From the NCBI GenBank assembly GCA_002102555.1, contig MCFL01000001.1:124001-188000 (forward strand): a stretch of DNA of 64,000 bases, written 5' to 3'. This stretch comes from Catenaria anguillulae PL171 (Eukaryota; Blastocladiomycota; Blastocladiomycetes; Blastocladiales; Catenariaceae). The translations under genes were made by a program, and so were the position numbers. A model generated the notes under the pieces. That model had not been told where the DNA came from. It saw nothing but the letters and a program-made list of their open reading frames with translations, and searched no databases. Below are positions 54,578-64,000 of the stretch, in pieces. Every line of letters begins with the position of its first letter. The first letter of the stretch is position 1.

Positions 54578-56463
54578 CAAACCTCCACACTCAAGGCAAT
54601 GCGGGCACGGCCGCCAACACCCGCCCCGAGTCTGCGTCCCCCAACGCCCCGGCCCCAACCATCACAATGAATCGCTCCCTCCCGCCCTCCTCCTCAACTT
54701 CTCGCCACCGCCGTGGGTCGGACCCGACTATGGCCAATATCCACGACGATTGCGACGGCTGTGATGACTTTGACCCGAATTCCTCCTCGTCCTCTGCCGC
54801 CGACCCGTCCACTCGCACCTTGCTGTCCACTTTCACCTCTTCTTGCCATGACTCAGTGTCGTCAAGTACGCACGTGGCCATTCCCATGCGAGGGCTTGGC
54901 TTTGCTAGTGGTGGTGACAAGCACCGTGACAGCGACCGCCGGTCCCGCTCAACAACCGTCCTCTCGGGCTCCTCAAAACGGTCTCGCTCGCATTCGCACT
55001 CGCACTCGAGGTCACGGTCGCGGTCCCCTTCCTCGCCCGTCACGGCCTTGTTCAGCGCAAAGCCTGCCAGCCCTGCCAAGCTCGCCTTGTGGGTGGTTGG
55101 GTCGCTCGGGCTCATTCTTGTCATTGTTGTTTGCGCATCGCTCTTGACGGCCGCCTCATCCCACAATACCAACGAATCTACCGCTGCGGCCACACGCCTC
55201 GATGCGGACGTGCCCTCGGTCGACCCAATTTCACCGGCAATCGTTGATGACACCCTGCCTCACCCACTCATCAAGCCATCCGACCCCACCAACGATCCTG
55301 ACGACATGGACACCCACTTGAATGCACACGATTCCGACTACGTCGATGACGCCTCTGTCCCCACATCCCCCACTTCTCCCGTATCCTCATCAGCAGTAGC
55401 AGCCCACTCGCTTTCCCTGGCCCGGTCCCGCCACCGCCTTCCCTCGCGCCTATCCAAACTGGGCCTCGAACTCGGTAATCTCGCGCCCATTCTTTCCTCG
55501 TCTGCCCCACGCTCCCCACCCTTGAAGCGCCAAATCGGCCTGCTGGCCATTCCCGTCGGTGCCAAATCCCGCGCACTCATCTCGCCCGTCATTCGCAAGT
55601 TCAAAAACGCCGGCTTCCACATTTACCTGTTCCACTATGACACGTCGGGACCCTGGCAAGAGTATGCGCGCGAGTATCCAAGTGTGACGGCGCCCGGGCA
55701 GGCAAAATTTTGGTTTGCCAAACGATACTTGCCCCCACAAGTGGTGGAAAACTACGAGTACATCTTTCTGTGGGACGACGATGTTGGGTTTCTCGATATC
55801 GATGCCTGGGACCCGGTCGAGTTTGTGCGCATCATGCGCACCTACGCCATTCACGTGGCACAGCCCGCCATTGTCGACGGACTCAAGGACTATGCGCAAG
55901 CCAAGGTGGTCAAGTGGAACCCACGCGCAGGCACTGGGAGGTGGACCAGTTTTGTTGAAATGATGTTTGGCGTGTACTCGCGCGAGGCCTGGCAAGCGTG
56001 CATTTGGGAACTGTTGCCGTGGAACGGACGCAGTTACTGGGGAACCGACTTTGCCTTCTACCCGCACTGTGCTGCCGCGGGCTATTGTCGCGTTGCCGTG
56101 ATTGATGCCATGCCTGTCAGGCACATGGACAAGCACTTGTTCAAGTCTGTGTCCATGGAGAACATGCGCGAGATGCGCATGTATGTAGACGCCTATGTGC
56201 GCATCATGTGCGACACCCAAGCGTATGGTGAGGACGAGGTGGATGACCGCTTGAGGGGTTTGCGCGAGTGCAAGTACTTGAAGGAGAAGCCCATTGGGTC
56301 GCACGTCACATCATTTAGGCGGATCGAGGAACGCGACAGTGTGGACAAGGGCACGTGTCCGGGAGGGGGTAACACGTGGTGGAAGGGCGTTGAGAACATG
56401 GTACAAGCGGATTTGGGTAGCCCAGAGTGGCAATTTATCAAGGTGGATGACAGGAAACCGTAA
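54574..56463 (+). CDS. DUF707-family type II membrane protein (putative glycosyltransferase)
   Basis: A single-exon protein of 629 residues. A Ser-rich cytosolic head includes an RS/HS tract (SRSHSHSHSRSRSRSPSS). One transmembrane helix follows near residues 169-190 (LALWVVGSLGLILVIVVCAS), then a Ser/Asp-rich lumenal stem, and from about residue 320 the DUF707 domain: VIRKFKNAGFHIYLFHYDTS, FWFAKRYLPPQVVENYEYIF, LWDDDVGFLDIDAWDPVEF, IHVAQPAI, and YWGTDFAFYPHC. The LWDDD motif resembles the DxD of GT-A glycosyltransferases, and the topology suits a Golgi enzyme, but no member's reaction is known to me. An earlier Met codon is not available in this frame close by; later Mets at residues 32 and 52 are possible starts. 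Confidence 0.85.
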   Translation: MTNLHTQGNAGTAANTRPESASPNAPAPTITMNRSLPPSSSTSRHRRGSDPTMANIHDDCDGCDDFDPNSSSSSAADPSTRTLLSTFTSSCHDSVSSSTHVAIPMRGLGFASGGDKHRDSDRRSRSTTVLSGSSKRSRSHSHSHSRSRSRSPSSPVTALFSAKPASPAKLALWVVGSLGLILVIVVCASLLTAASSHNTNESTAAATRLDADVPSVDPISPAIVDDTLPHPLIKPSDPTNDPDDMDTHLNAHDSDYVDDASVPTSPTSPVSSSAVAAHSLSLARSRHRLPSRLSKLGLELGNLAPILSSSAPRSPPLKRQIGLLAIPVGAKSRALISPVIRKFKNAGFHIYLFHYDTSGPWQEYAREYPSVTAPGQAKFWFAKRYLPPQVVENYEYIFLWDDDVGFLDIDAWDPVEFVRIMRTYAIHVAQPAIVDGLKDYAQAKVVKWNPRAGTGRWTSFVEMMFGVYSREAWQACIWELLPWNGRSYWGTDFAFYPHCAAAGYCRVAVIDAMPVRHMDKHLFKSVSMENMREMRMYVDAYVRIMCDTQAYGEDEVDDRLRGLRECKYLKEKPIGSHVTSFRRIEERDSVDKGTCPGGGNTWWKGVENMVQADLGSPEWQFIKVDDRKP

Positions 56464-56765
56464 TGTTGCCTGTACCCGTAGCCAATTGTTCATGTCTGTA
56501 CATACCCCACTCATGTTTCTTTTCGATTGCATTTTAACATTTCTCGTGTTATGATGATAGCACTACTGCAATACATACACTCGCTATCTCAGCCGAATCT
56601 TTGTATATCATCAATTTTATTCTTGGTTAAGTGTATGGAGAAAAAAGGATCAATTGACGGTCTGGACTCGGCACAGAAAATCGACTTGATTCAAGGGGAG
56701 AAATGACTCTAGTCGCTCACGCATGTCTGCAACAACAAATAGACTGCGTCACTTGCCAGTCAATT
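56464..56765. other. Convergent intergenic region
   Basis: About 300 bp, AT-rich, between the DUF707 and DUF4436 stops. No gene seen. Confidence 0.45.
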
Positions 56766-58116
56766 CAACCAGTCTTGTGCTTATTCTGCTGGTGGAGCTG
56801 TTGCTGCGTCTGAGTCTGATACGCTGCATAGCCAGCCAACGTGATGAACGCGATTCCCACAATCGCCATGTTCCTGAATACAAGAATACTCGAGTCGGCA
56901 ACTTGCTTTCGAAAGACTGCGAATGGTGCAACACGTACCAAAAGAATCCCATAACGTCTCCCGTCGTTCCCACGCCAGGAACCCCCGGTTGCACGCCCCG
57001 CAAACCAGGCATGGCAACCAACACTGCAGCAATCGCCACAAGCAGACCCACATTCACGTCCTTGGCATACCTAATGACATCCACCGCGACAACCACCACT
57101 GCGCCCGTGAGCCCCCACATGAGCGCAAACACCGTCACGCCAAACAGCCTGGTCAACGGACTCCTGCGAATGGCAATCTGGGGCTCAACCAAGCCAATGG
57201 CCGCCATGTTGGGATCCATGGTTGCGGCCAACCTGAGCGACTGCACACCGCCAACCACATTGACCTTGATGGGCACGAGCGGATTCGACGTGAGCGGCTG
57301 TCCGCCTGACACACTTGCCACCAACCCTTGCCTGCCGCCCGTTGTCATGGCATACACGGACACGGGCGCCACGTGTGCGTCAAACGGGAACCTAGCCACA
57401 TGCCCAGTCGTCAGGGTCACGGGCGCACTCACTTCGCGCGCAGGCATGCCTGCCTCGAGCACATACTGGTTGCCGTTGACAAACACCTCGATGCGCTCGC
57501 GCAGCATGGACGATCCTTGCCCAATCGCAAACACGCCAAACGGCGTGATTTTCGACAAAGAAATGCGGCCAATGCCCGTTTCCAGATTGAGGTGGCTGAT
57601 ACGAATGTCCATGGACAGATACGACGCGACCGAGGCGGGCGGCGAGTAGTTTGCGAGCGATACCATGGATGTTTCCGATCGATACATGACGGTGGTGGCG
57701 GCCATGAGCGCTGTCAGAGTCACGACCAGAAGCGACAGCGCCGCAATTACGGGGCAGTTGCGCCGCCGCTTGTACCAGGGGCGCGAGGCGTCCATTCTGT
57801 CGAGGGATGCACCGACGCTTGCGCCGATGGCGCGTGTCGCGTGTTGTTGTTGGTGCGTGGCCGCGGGGGGTGCAAGCATCGTCGTCGCAGCAACCGCGGC
57901 GGGTTGTGTCGCAGATGGACGCGGAGCGGGCTCGATGATAGTGTAGGTGCTGGCCTGGAGATGCTTTGGCGGCTGAGCAGGCGCGCTGTCGTCGATCGAG
58001 GCACCACGGGCAAGTGTGTCGCCATTGAGCGCACGCGTCGATGCCTCGTCTTGTGCCGGTTGCGTCTGGAACGTGTCCGATGGGTGATGGATGGGGTCGG
58101 TCGAGGACGAGTCCAT
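56766..58116 (-). CDS. DUF4436-family membrane protein
   Basis: Two exons, 58116-56939 and 56874-56766, join in phase over a 64 bp intron to give 428 residues. Without splicing, the frame runs on as arginine/serine-rich nonsense, whereas splicing continues GFFW directly into NMAIVGIAFITLAGYAAY, a last membrane helix. After a Pro/Ala/Gln-rich cytosolic head comes a first helix near 120-145 (VIAALSLLVVTLTALMAATT). A large soluble domain follows with VTLTTGHVARFPFDAHVAPV, the PFD motif typical of DUF4436. Helices near 324-350 and 355-372 and the PGVPGVGTTGDVMGFFW motif then complete the family pattern. The start at 58116 (MDSSSTDPIHH) is the first ATG. The function of this family is not known. 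Confidence 0.85.
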
Positions 58117-58411
58117 GGCTGCTGCGGAGTGGTTTGCGTTGGATCCGGCAATCAAGGTGATGGTTAAGGATATTGCACGAGGTCAGAGTATGGCCTTGGG
58201 ATTTGCTGCTCAGTGCGATTACATTTTCTGTGTTTTCAGCATTTGTAATACTGGTATTGTTGTTTCGATGAACGCGTCATGACACAATAGCAGCATCCTC
58301 TTTTCAATTTTTGTACATACATCTCAGCGTGGGTCCTCCTCGCACCCTCACCTCGGGAAACTGGGTGTTTTCGCGCTGTTGGTCCGCAGTCTAGGTCATT
58401 GATCGTGCCAG

Positions 58412-58877
58412 CAGTGGGACCCACTCGACTTTGACTTGCATAGAATGGTCCTCCACATCTCGCTTACTCGCAAACATCCAAATTGGGCACATGGTCCTGT
58501 CGGTCTGGTTGATTGGGTTGGCTGTGCTTTCTGCCATCAAAAGCAAGCAACTGCTACGCATTACCGCCGATCTTATAACCGTGGTTGTCAGATTTTGTTT
58601 ACCAGAAACAAACACTTGTTTCCAATTGTCTAACTCCATAATAATGTGCTGTTTACGCTAGCTTTTGCAACTTTTCCTTCTTCTCCTGGGCTATCACGCT
58701 TCGGATACGATTGGCTCTCAACTTTCAGTGGAGCTAAGCGCAATGCTCGGAATGTTCATTGTAGAAGTCTTTTTCGTAAGCATGGGCGCACTAAACCTAA
58801 GTGCGATATGCCTGGAACGCTACCTGGCCCTGGTCCGCCTTGTTCCAGTATCAAAAAGTCATGCCCTCATTGGCTGA
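58412..58877 (+). pseudogene. Class A GPCR-like receptor relic 1 (TM1-TM3)
   Basis: A decayed seven-helix receptor. WDPLDFDLHR is followed, in a shifted frame, by a TM1-like helix (LANIQIGHMVLSVWLIGLA) and the start of TM2 (LLRITADLITVVV). The usual splice donor after VVVR is lost. From about 58661, after an acceptor-like ACGCTAG, a second exon-like segment gives LLQLFLLLLGYHASDTIG and a TM3-like helix ending MGALNLSAICLERYLALVRL, where ERY matches the D/E-R-Y motif of rhodopsin-like receptors. It stops at TGA 58875-58877 before TM4. Relative to relic 2 the N-terminal part differs by four bases between WDPLDF and NIQIGH, so it is frameshifted. Rhodopsin-like GPCRs have been reported in early-diverging fungi. 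Confidence 0.55.
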
Positions 58878-59899
58878 CCTGGGTCTCTCCGTTGTCTCGA
58901 GCTTGATACGGCAAAAGCTCCATTTCGTGCCTCACGGTTCAGCGTGGATTGGCGCGTCTAGGTTCGTTCCATATCATAGAAATAGTTGTGTGAGGTTGCA
59001 CGCTGATTCTGCCCTGGTGTACAGGACGTATTGCGTTCCAACTCGTGTCGTATCATGGCAAGACGCTATCGATGCTGCTGCCATGATTCTACACTTTGTG
59101 GCAATCTTGGGTCAACTGCGCATCCACCAGCCTGAGGCTCGCTTGTCCAGCGTTGCGATTTACCCTTACCTGGGAAATCCGGCGTTCTCAACGTCTGCTC
59201 TCCTGCATGTGGCCACGCTGCCAACATCGGCTCTCTTGTACCTCGCGTCTCTGGCGGCAAGTGTGCCTTTTCGCATCCAAATCGACATTCCCCATGCGGC
59301 GCATCAGTGCAAGCCGGCCCCAAGTCTCGGAAAACTCGCTTCCTTTGCATTACCAAGGGCATCAACATCTGCAACTCGCATGCAGCGGTTGTGGATGCTG
59401 AAATCATAGCGGTTTGTTGTCCCTTTCTCATTCTGATTGCGCCCATGACGTGCTGATTCATGTGACTTGCCCACTTCCTTCAGGCCAATATCATGCCGGG
59501 GACATGTGCCGACACCTCATGCAGTCGCCTTTACATTACTTGCCCGTTTGCTGCCTTCAACTCGAATGGAAAAGGATGGTCTATTTCCTTCCCTGATACT
59601 CCACATTCCTTGTTTCCAAACTGACTCTGTACCATTTGCTTCCTCCAACATAAAACCAGATCACCGAGCATTCTTGCTTGCTTGCCCATCATCTCCTACT
59701 AAGTGGACAACAACGTTCGACGTGTCGTGTATCTCAAGCTGTCGACCAAATCCATTCGTTCGGACGCTCAAAAGAAGTACGAGCTTCTCATTCAGATCAT
59801 AGTCGCGGGATTAAAAAATGCGGTTGGGCAGTCCTCCGCAGCCGTGCTGGGTTCCTTGCCTGGTTCTACGCCCGCAAACGGCACACAGCCGCTGACCCC
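58878..59899. other. Unassigned sequence between receptor relics
   Basis: About 1 kb. Frames on both strands are open for 60-200 codons but have no recognisable protein; a hydrophobic stretch (ALLHVATLPTSALLYLASLA near 59190-59250) might be decayed TM4-TM5 of the receptor, which I cannot confirm. Confidence 0.3.
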
Positions 59900-60517
59900 A
59901 GCGGCAGTAACCGCACTGTGTGGGATCCTCTCGATTTCAACCTGGAGCGCACACCAACGTCGCTTCTTCTGGCCAATATTCAGATCGGTCACATGGCGTC
60001 ACATGTACTACTGAATGGGCTGGTCGTCTTTGTTGGACTCAAGAAGTGGCACTTGATATGCACAACTACAAACTTGCTGACCGTCATTGTCAGGTGCGAT
60101 CTGTTCTTAAATACCAGTGGGGAGCTTCATTGGGCTGGCCAATCACACACAAAGGCCAATGCGGAACACAGTGCATGTAACGCAAGTCAATAATGGCAGC
60201 AATACCCACCAAGCCTGAGTCGCGGGTAGTATTCCGTGGAATGTTGTCGTTGTTGGTTTACTCTTACGAATCGTGCACCATGCTTTCCACCGAGCCATGA
60301 CATGGGCTGAGCGTCCGTCTGTTCAATTCGATTGGTGTACGTCAATTGTTCCTTCCCTTGAAACATCAGAGCGAGTCGGGCATTCACCCTTTTCCGTGGC
60401 ACAGTCATTGTCAACACAAAGTTCATTTCTGACGTCGGCGACCCAATCATTTTGTTTTTACTCGACCGCCAGTTTCAGCAGGCGTTGTTGGAGTTGCTCC
60501 GCATATCTTCAGCATAG
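59900..60517 (+). pseudogene. Class A GPCR-like receptor relic 2 (TM1 and TM7/helix 8 only)
   Basis: The second relic opens with a possible glycosylation site (SNRT), the shared WDPLDFNLER motif and TM1 (LLLANIQIGHMASHVLLNGL), followed by TTTNLLTVIVR and a donor-like CAG/GTGCGA at 60092-60093. TM2 to TM6 are absent. At 60385-60517 an exon-like segment encodes NTKFISDVGDPIILFLLDRQ then FQQALLELLRISSA and a stop. This fits TM7 plus helix 8 of a rhodopsin-like receptor, with DPIIL in place of the NPxxY motif. The TM1 segment is about 60% identical to relic 1 by eye, so the two are tandem copies, each internally deleted. Confidence 0.5.
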
Positions 60518-60612
60518 CGAGCCGCTGTGCGCTGTGGCATTTGTTGGTATTTACAATGCTGTGTCAAATGTGTTCCAATGATTCACGAACATAAAGGATA
60601 GAAATGTATGCG

Positions 60613-63600
60613 TTAAGGTAGCTTGCACTCATACAACCCATTGTCACGACATCCCACCAAAATGCACCACGTCTCTTCCTTTCCTGCAACGAGACACGGC
60701 GAGCTAAACAATTGCCCGGGCAGCCGACACTCGACCCTCTCCACTTCCCTCACCACGGCTTGCCCATCGCCCTTTTGCTGCTTCTCTGCTGTCAATTGCA
60801 TCAACCTGCCATCCGTCACGGCAACAACCATCTTGGCCAGCTTCTCCTCCCCGCTCGTCTCGTCGTCAGGCACAATCACCACAGTCGCGAACACAGGTGC
60901 CGTGAAATCAATGACGCTCACGACCGCCAAGGACTCTGGGTCCACCGCGTGAATCTGGTTCCCATGTGTTCCAAACACTACCAGTTTCCACTTGGCAACC
61001 CACACGGGCGACGAAAAGATTGGATGCGGAATTGGTGTGCGCTCGCAGACAATCGCGCGGGACGCCAGTGAAACGACCGCAAGAGACCGCGCACTGCATA
61101 AAAACACGGTATTGGTCTCGGGAATGACGAGGGGAGTGGCGAATATCGGGCCGGCGAGTTGCGTGGACCAGCAAATTGTCGATGTGTGGCTGGGCTTGAT
61201 GCAAACGAGTCGACCTGCGGTTGTCGCGGCATATGCCACCCTGTCGCAATCACGCACGGGTCAATGTCAATGGATCTTGTACCTTGCAAAGAAAGGAAAA
61301 GAATCATGTACCCATCATGAAACACTACCTTGGCCCCAACCGCGCCTCCCACATCCCACCCCTCGCCCCACTCAACACCCCCATCCTCCAACGCCTGGCC
61401 ACCATACACCCGTCCCGCATGTGTCCCAACCCATACCCTTCCCTCTGCATCTGCCACCGGCTGACACTTGATTGGCTCGCCATTGCCCAAATCCCACACA
61501 TGCACCACGCTTCCCGTGCGCCATGCGCAGCAGAACAGGGTGCCGGTAAGTGTTGGAATGAGCACCAGGTCCGGACGCTTTGGATGAATCAACATGCCTG
61601 CCTCGATCCGCGGCGCACTCGGGAGCGTGTGGATAGCCGGTGAGTCACGCGCATTGATGGCATATGCGCACCATTGACCGGCGTGCGATCCAACCAGAAT
61701 GTGCAGCGACGAAGGATTGAGCGGGTCGGCCGCGAGAATGGGCGGGGCGTCAATGCATTTGCCAAGGTCGGCGACGTGAGACTGAATCATGGCGGGTGCG
61801 GCGCAGATGCGTTTGCGAGCTGGTGAGGAGGGTGTGGAGGGTGTGGAGGAGGAGCAGGGTGGGGAAGGAGATCGGATTCGCTTGTTGATCGCGGTCGGTG
61901 CCGTTCCCGGCGAGGTTGTAGATTGGTGGCACAGGTCCATGAATATAGAAATGGGCTCGTGCATGAGAGCATGAAAGAGGCGGGTTTGAACTGCGTCTGT
62001 GGGTGAGTTGGGTGCGGATGAGTCGAGATGGCGAATGGCGAGACGGATGACACGGACCGCCGACAGGCTGTCACCGCCGATTTGCGTAAAGTAGGAGACG
62101 GTTGGATCAAGGTCGGTAGGAGTGGCAGTACACGTTGTTAGTACTTGAAGAATGGCAGAGAGCGGATCGATTGTCCCAAGGTGGTTTTGAAGGACGAGCT
62201 GGGCGACTGCGCGGCCGTCCACTTTCCCGTTGGCCGTGACTGGGACAGAGTCAATGTGAACAATGGTGTCTGGGATGGAATGCGGTGGGCAAGTTGAACG
62301 AAAGTGCGACCAGATGCGGTCAAGTGGGAATGACGGCGGATGAATAGCGAGCGTCAATGTGGACATTTGCGGATTGTGGATGGCGATTGCATGTTCCACC
62401 GTGGATGCGCCGTCCTCGTCGCAAGGTGTGGAATGAGCAATGGACTCGATTAGCTCGAGTTGAATGCGGTGACCATTGCGTTTGATTTGCCGGTCTATGC
62501 GGCCATGGACGATGATATGCTGTTCGTCAATGCCAATAATGCATGCTGCATCGTTGGTGCGATCAAACCTGGCCAAGTCCTGATTCAGTCAGAGCAAGAC
62601 AAGGAATGAACATGCAAGAGTGTGTGGCGTACCAAGTCAGCTGCCCATTCACAAAACATTTGCGCCGCTGACCACCAATCGTCACGGCCCCTCCGCGCTC
62701 CTCGTCTACCTTGATCTCGGTATGCATCAAAGCCGGATTCACGGGCACACCATGGGTCAAATACAAGTCCTTCCACTTGTTCGGCCGCAACACATGACAT
62801 CCGGCCCACACACTGTTTTCCGTCGTTCCATACAGATTTGCCACCTCAATTCGCCACTGATCCATGGGCACAAGGGCGTGGAGTCGAGCAATCGGAAACG
62901 GTTCCCCGCCCAGGTACAAGTGCGTGATGGATGCCGCACCCTCAAGGATGCGGACAACGGTGTCACGGCCGAGCTCGAGAAAGAGGCGCGACGGAGTTGT
63001 CGACAAAAGAGTGGCACCAGCGTCGATAACGTCCGCGAGTCGAGAGGCAATAATGAGCGGTAGCTTCCAGCGGATAGCGTGAAAGAGTTCAATGAGATGT
63101 GGGTCGAATGTCAGTGGAGTCGTCAGCGCGATTTTGGTCGTGGATGCATCGGTTGGCCAAATGTGACCAAACTCGGCAATGTGGGTGGCGAATGAAGAGA
63201 AAAGAACAGAGACTCGTGTTGGCAAGGCCGGGTTGGTCGTTCCGCTCGTGTGGACAGTGTAAGCGATATGATCATCGTCTATGCCTTCTCCAATAGCGGG
63301 TGTGGAGGGTACCGGTTCGAGTTTGCAAACGCAAATCCGAGCCGGGTCAAGCTGGAGCGTTTCGTACGCAGAGCCTGGGATAGAAATCAGCAGGTTGCAT
63401 CCTGCGCTAAGAGCGTTGTCAAGCAATACTTGGCATGGATTGTCTGATTCCGAGGTTGATGAGAAGGACGAGAGTGGAACATAAGATGCTCGCAAGCGAA
63501 ATAGGGCCAAGATGACGACAGCGAGCCGAGCGGAGACTGTTCCGCCGTCACGGTTGACAACAGCCACGACATGTTGACGGCCGACCTGTTTCAAAGCATC

Positions 63601-64000
63601 GTCGAATGATGAATGATGTGAGCCGAGGCAAGACGGCCGAGAAAACGTCCAGCAACAATTAAATGCTCAAGTTCCTACGCCATGATCTTGCTGTAACCAG
63701 GCTGCCGTCTCAGCAACTGCCCGCCCAACGTCCACCGCCCTGTACTCCTCGCAACGGTTTGAGGAAGCTTGGATCATTGGAATCAGCGCATCATTGTTCA
63801 TGCCGTCGCTACCGTCACTCCCACCAATGGCTGCCCAGAGCTGCGTGACAAATGTAGCCGTTGAATGGGCCGAGTTCGCAGTGGTGGCCACCCCCAGACT
63901 TGGACGTGACGCTCCAGAACGGGCGGCGGTCGAATCCGTCATCGCAGACATGGGGAGATCGCGGACGCGGTTGCCGTTGCTGCCGTCACGGTGGCGGATG
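60613..64000 (-). CDS. Beta-alanine-activating-enzyme-like synthetase (AASDH/ACSF4 type), 5' end at window edge
   Basis: A three-part enzyme: adenylation domain, carrier-protein domain and C-terminal beta-propeller, the layout of AASDH. Exons 63951(or beyond)-63679, 63585-62633, 62568-61312 and 61240-60613 join in phase; from the Met at 63951 this gives 1,036 residues, but the frame is open to the window edge. Adenylation motifs: HTSGTTNPALP (A3, lacking the usual Gly and Lys), NLYGTTENSVWAG (A5), a degenerate A7 at LTWFDRTND, and NGKVDGRA (A10 with its catalytic Lys). The carrier site is QIGGDSLSAVR, whose Ser takes phosphopantetheine. Propeller blades follow (AKVVFHDG joined to VAYAATTAGRLVCI). 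Human AASDH acts on beta-alanine; the substrate here, and activity given the altered A3 and A7, are uncertain. Confidence 0.82.

Noticed and set aside
1-64000. tRNA, rRNA, CRISPR arrays, transposase or reverse-transcriptase genes
   Set aside because: I looked for B-box sequences, array-like repeats and transposon protein motifs on both strands and found none that I could support.

Overview
The window looks like nuclear DNA of an early-diverging, probably zoosporic fungus. It is GC-rich, with compact genes, short GT-AG introns (42 to about 93 bp) and standard stop codons (TAA, TAG and TGA are all used). Fungal-type homologues (recyclin-1, Pho80-type cyclin, DBP3) sit beside genes and gene relics rare in yeasts and moulds: class A GPCR-like fragments, an RNF216-type RBR ligase, a beta-alanine-activating-enzyme-like synthetase and a DUF707 protein. 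Blastocladiomycota is my best guess at phylum level; that is inference. Splice sites were placed by eye from reading-frame continuity and phase and were not confirmed with transcripts.

Layout. 0-6.3 kb: the 3' end of an unidentified spliced gene (+), a six-exon recyclin-1 (F-box plus Sec10-like, with a C-terminal CaaX box) and a Pho80/Pcl-type cyclin. 6.3-9.7 kb: no convincing gene. 9.7-12.3 kb: a broken copy of a large F-box-like family. 12.7-14.8 kb: a PA-TM-RING ubiquitin ligase. 15.2-18.5 kb: a small gene remnant and ER glucosidase I (GH63). 19.2-23.0 kb: a second broken family copy and a 5'-truncated fragment. 23.3-25.1 kb: SRP receptor alpha subunit. 26.8-31.0 kb: a four-exon ankyrin-like protein. 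31.6-35.2 kb: a large helical protein I cannot name. 35.5-39.9 kb: eRF1 and an RBR ligase from a shared upstream region. 40.1-41.5 kb: an SRRM1-like splicing factor. 41.7-47.2 kb: two intact tandem copies of the F-box-like family. 47.5-49.4 kb: a second ankyrin-like gene with a homopolymer frameshift. 49.8-51.5 kb: DBP3. 51.6-53.9 kb: a tandem AAA+ ATPase. 54.6-58.1 kb: DUF707 and DUF4436 membrane proteins. 58.4-60.5 kb: relics of 7TM receptors. 60.6 kb to the end: an adenylation / carrier-protein / beta-propeller enzyme running to the window edge.

The most distinctive content is the five-member F-box-like family. Every member, even the fragment, keeps a C-terminal CxxC ... CxxC pair, suggesting a zinc ribbon. 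Three of the five are damaged, and the two intact neighbours share a near-identical patch that looks like gene conversion. The clear one-base disruptions (two family members and the second ankyrin-like gene) fall in lineage-specific multigene families, while the housekeeping genes splice cleanly; one further unresolved one-base phase mismatch is in the AAA+ gene. The neighbours form no evident operon or pathway: this is an ordinary eukaryotic gene neighbourhood with rapidly turning-over families interleaved among conserved single-copy genes.
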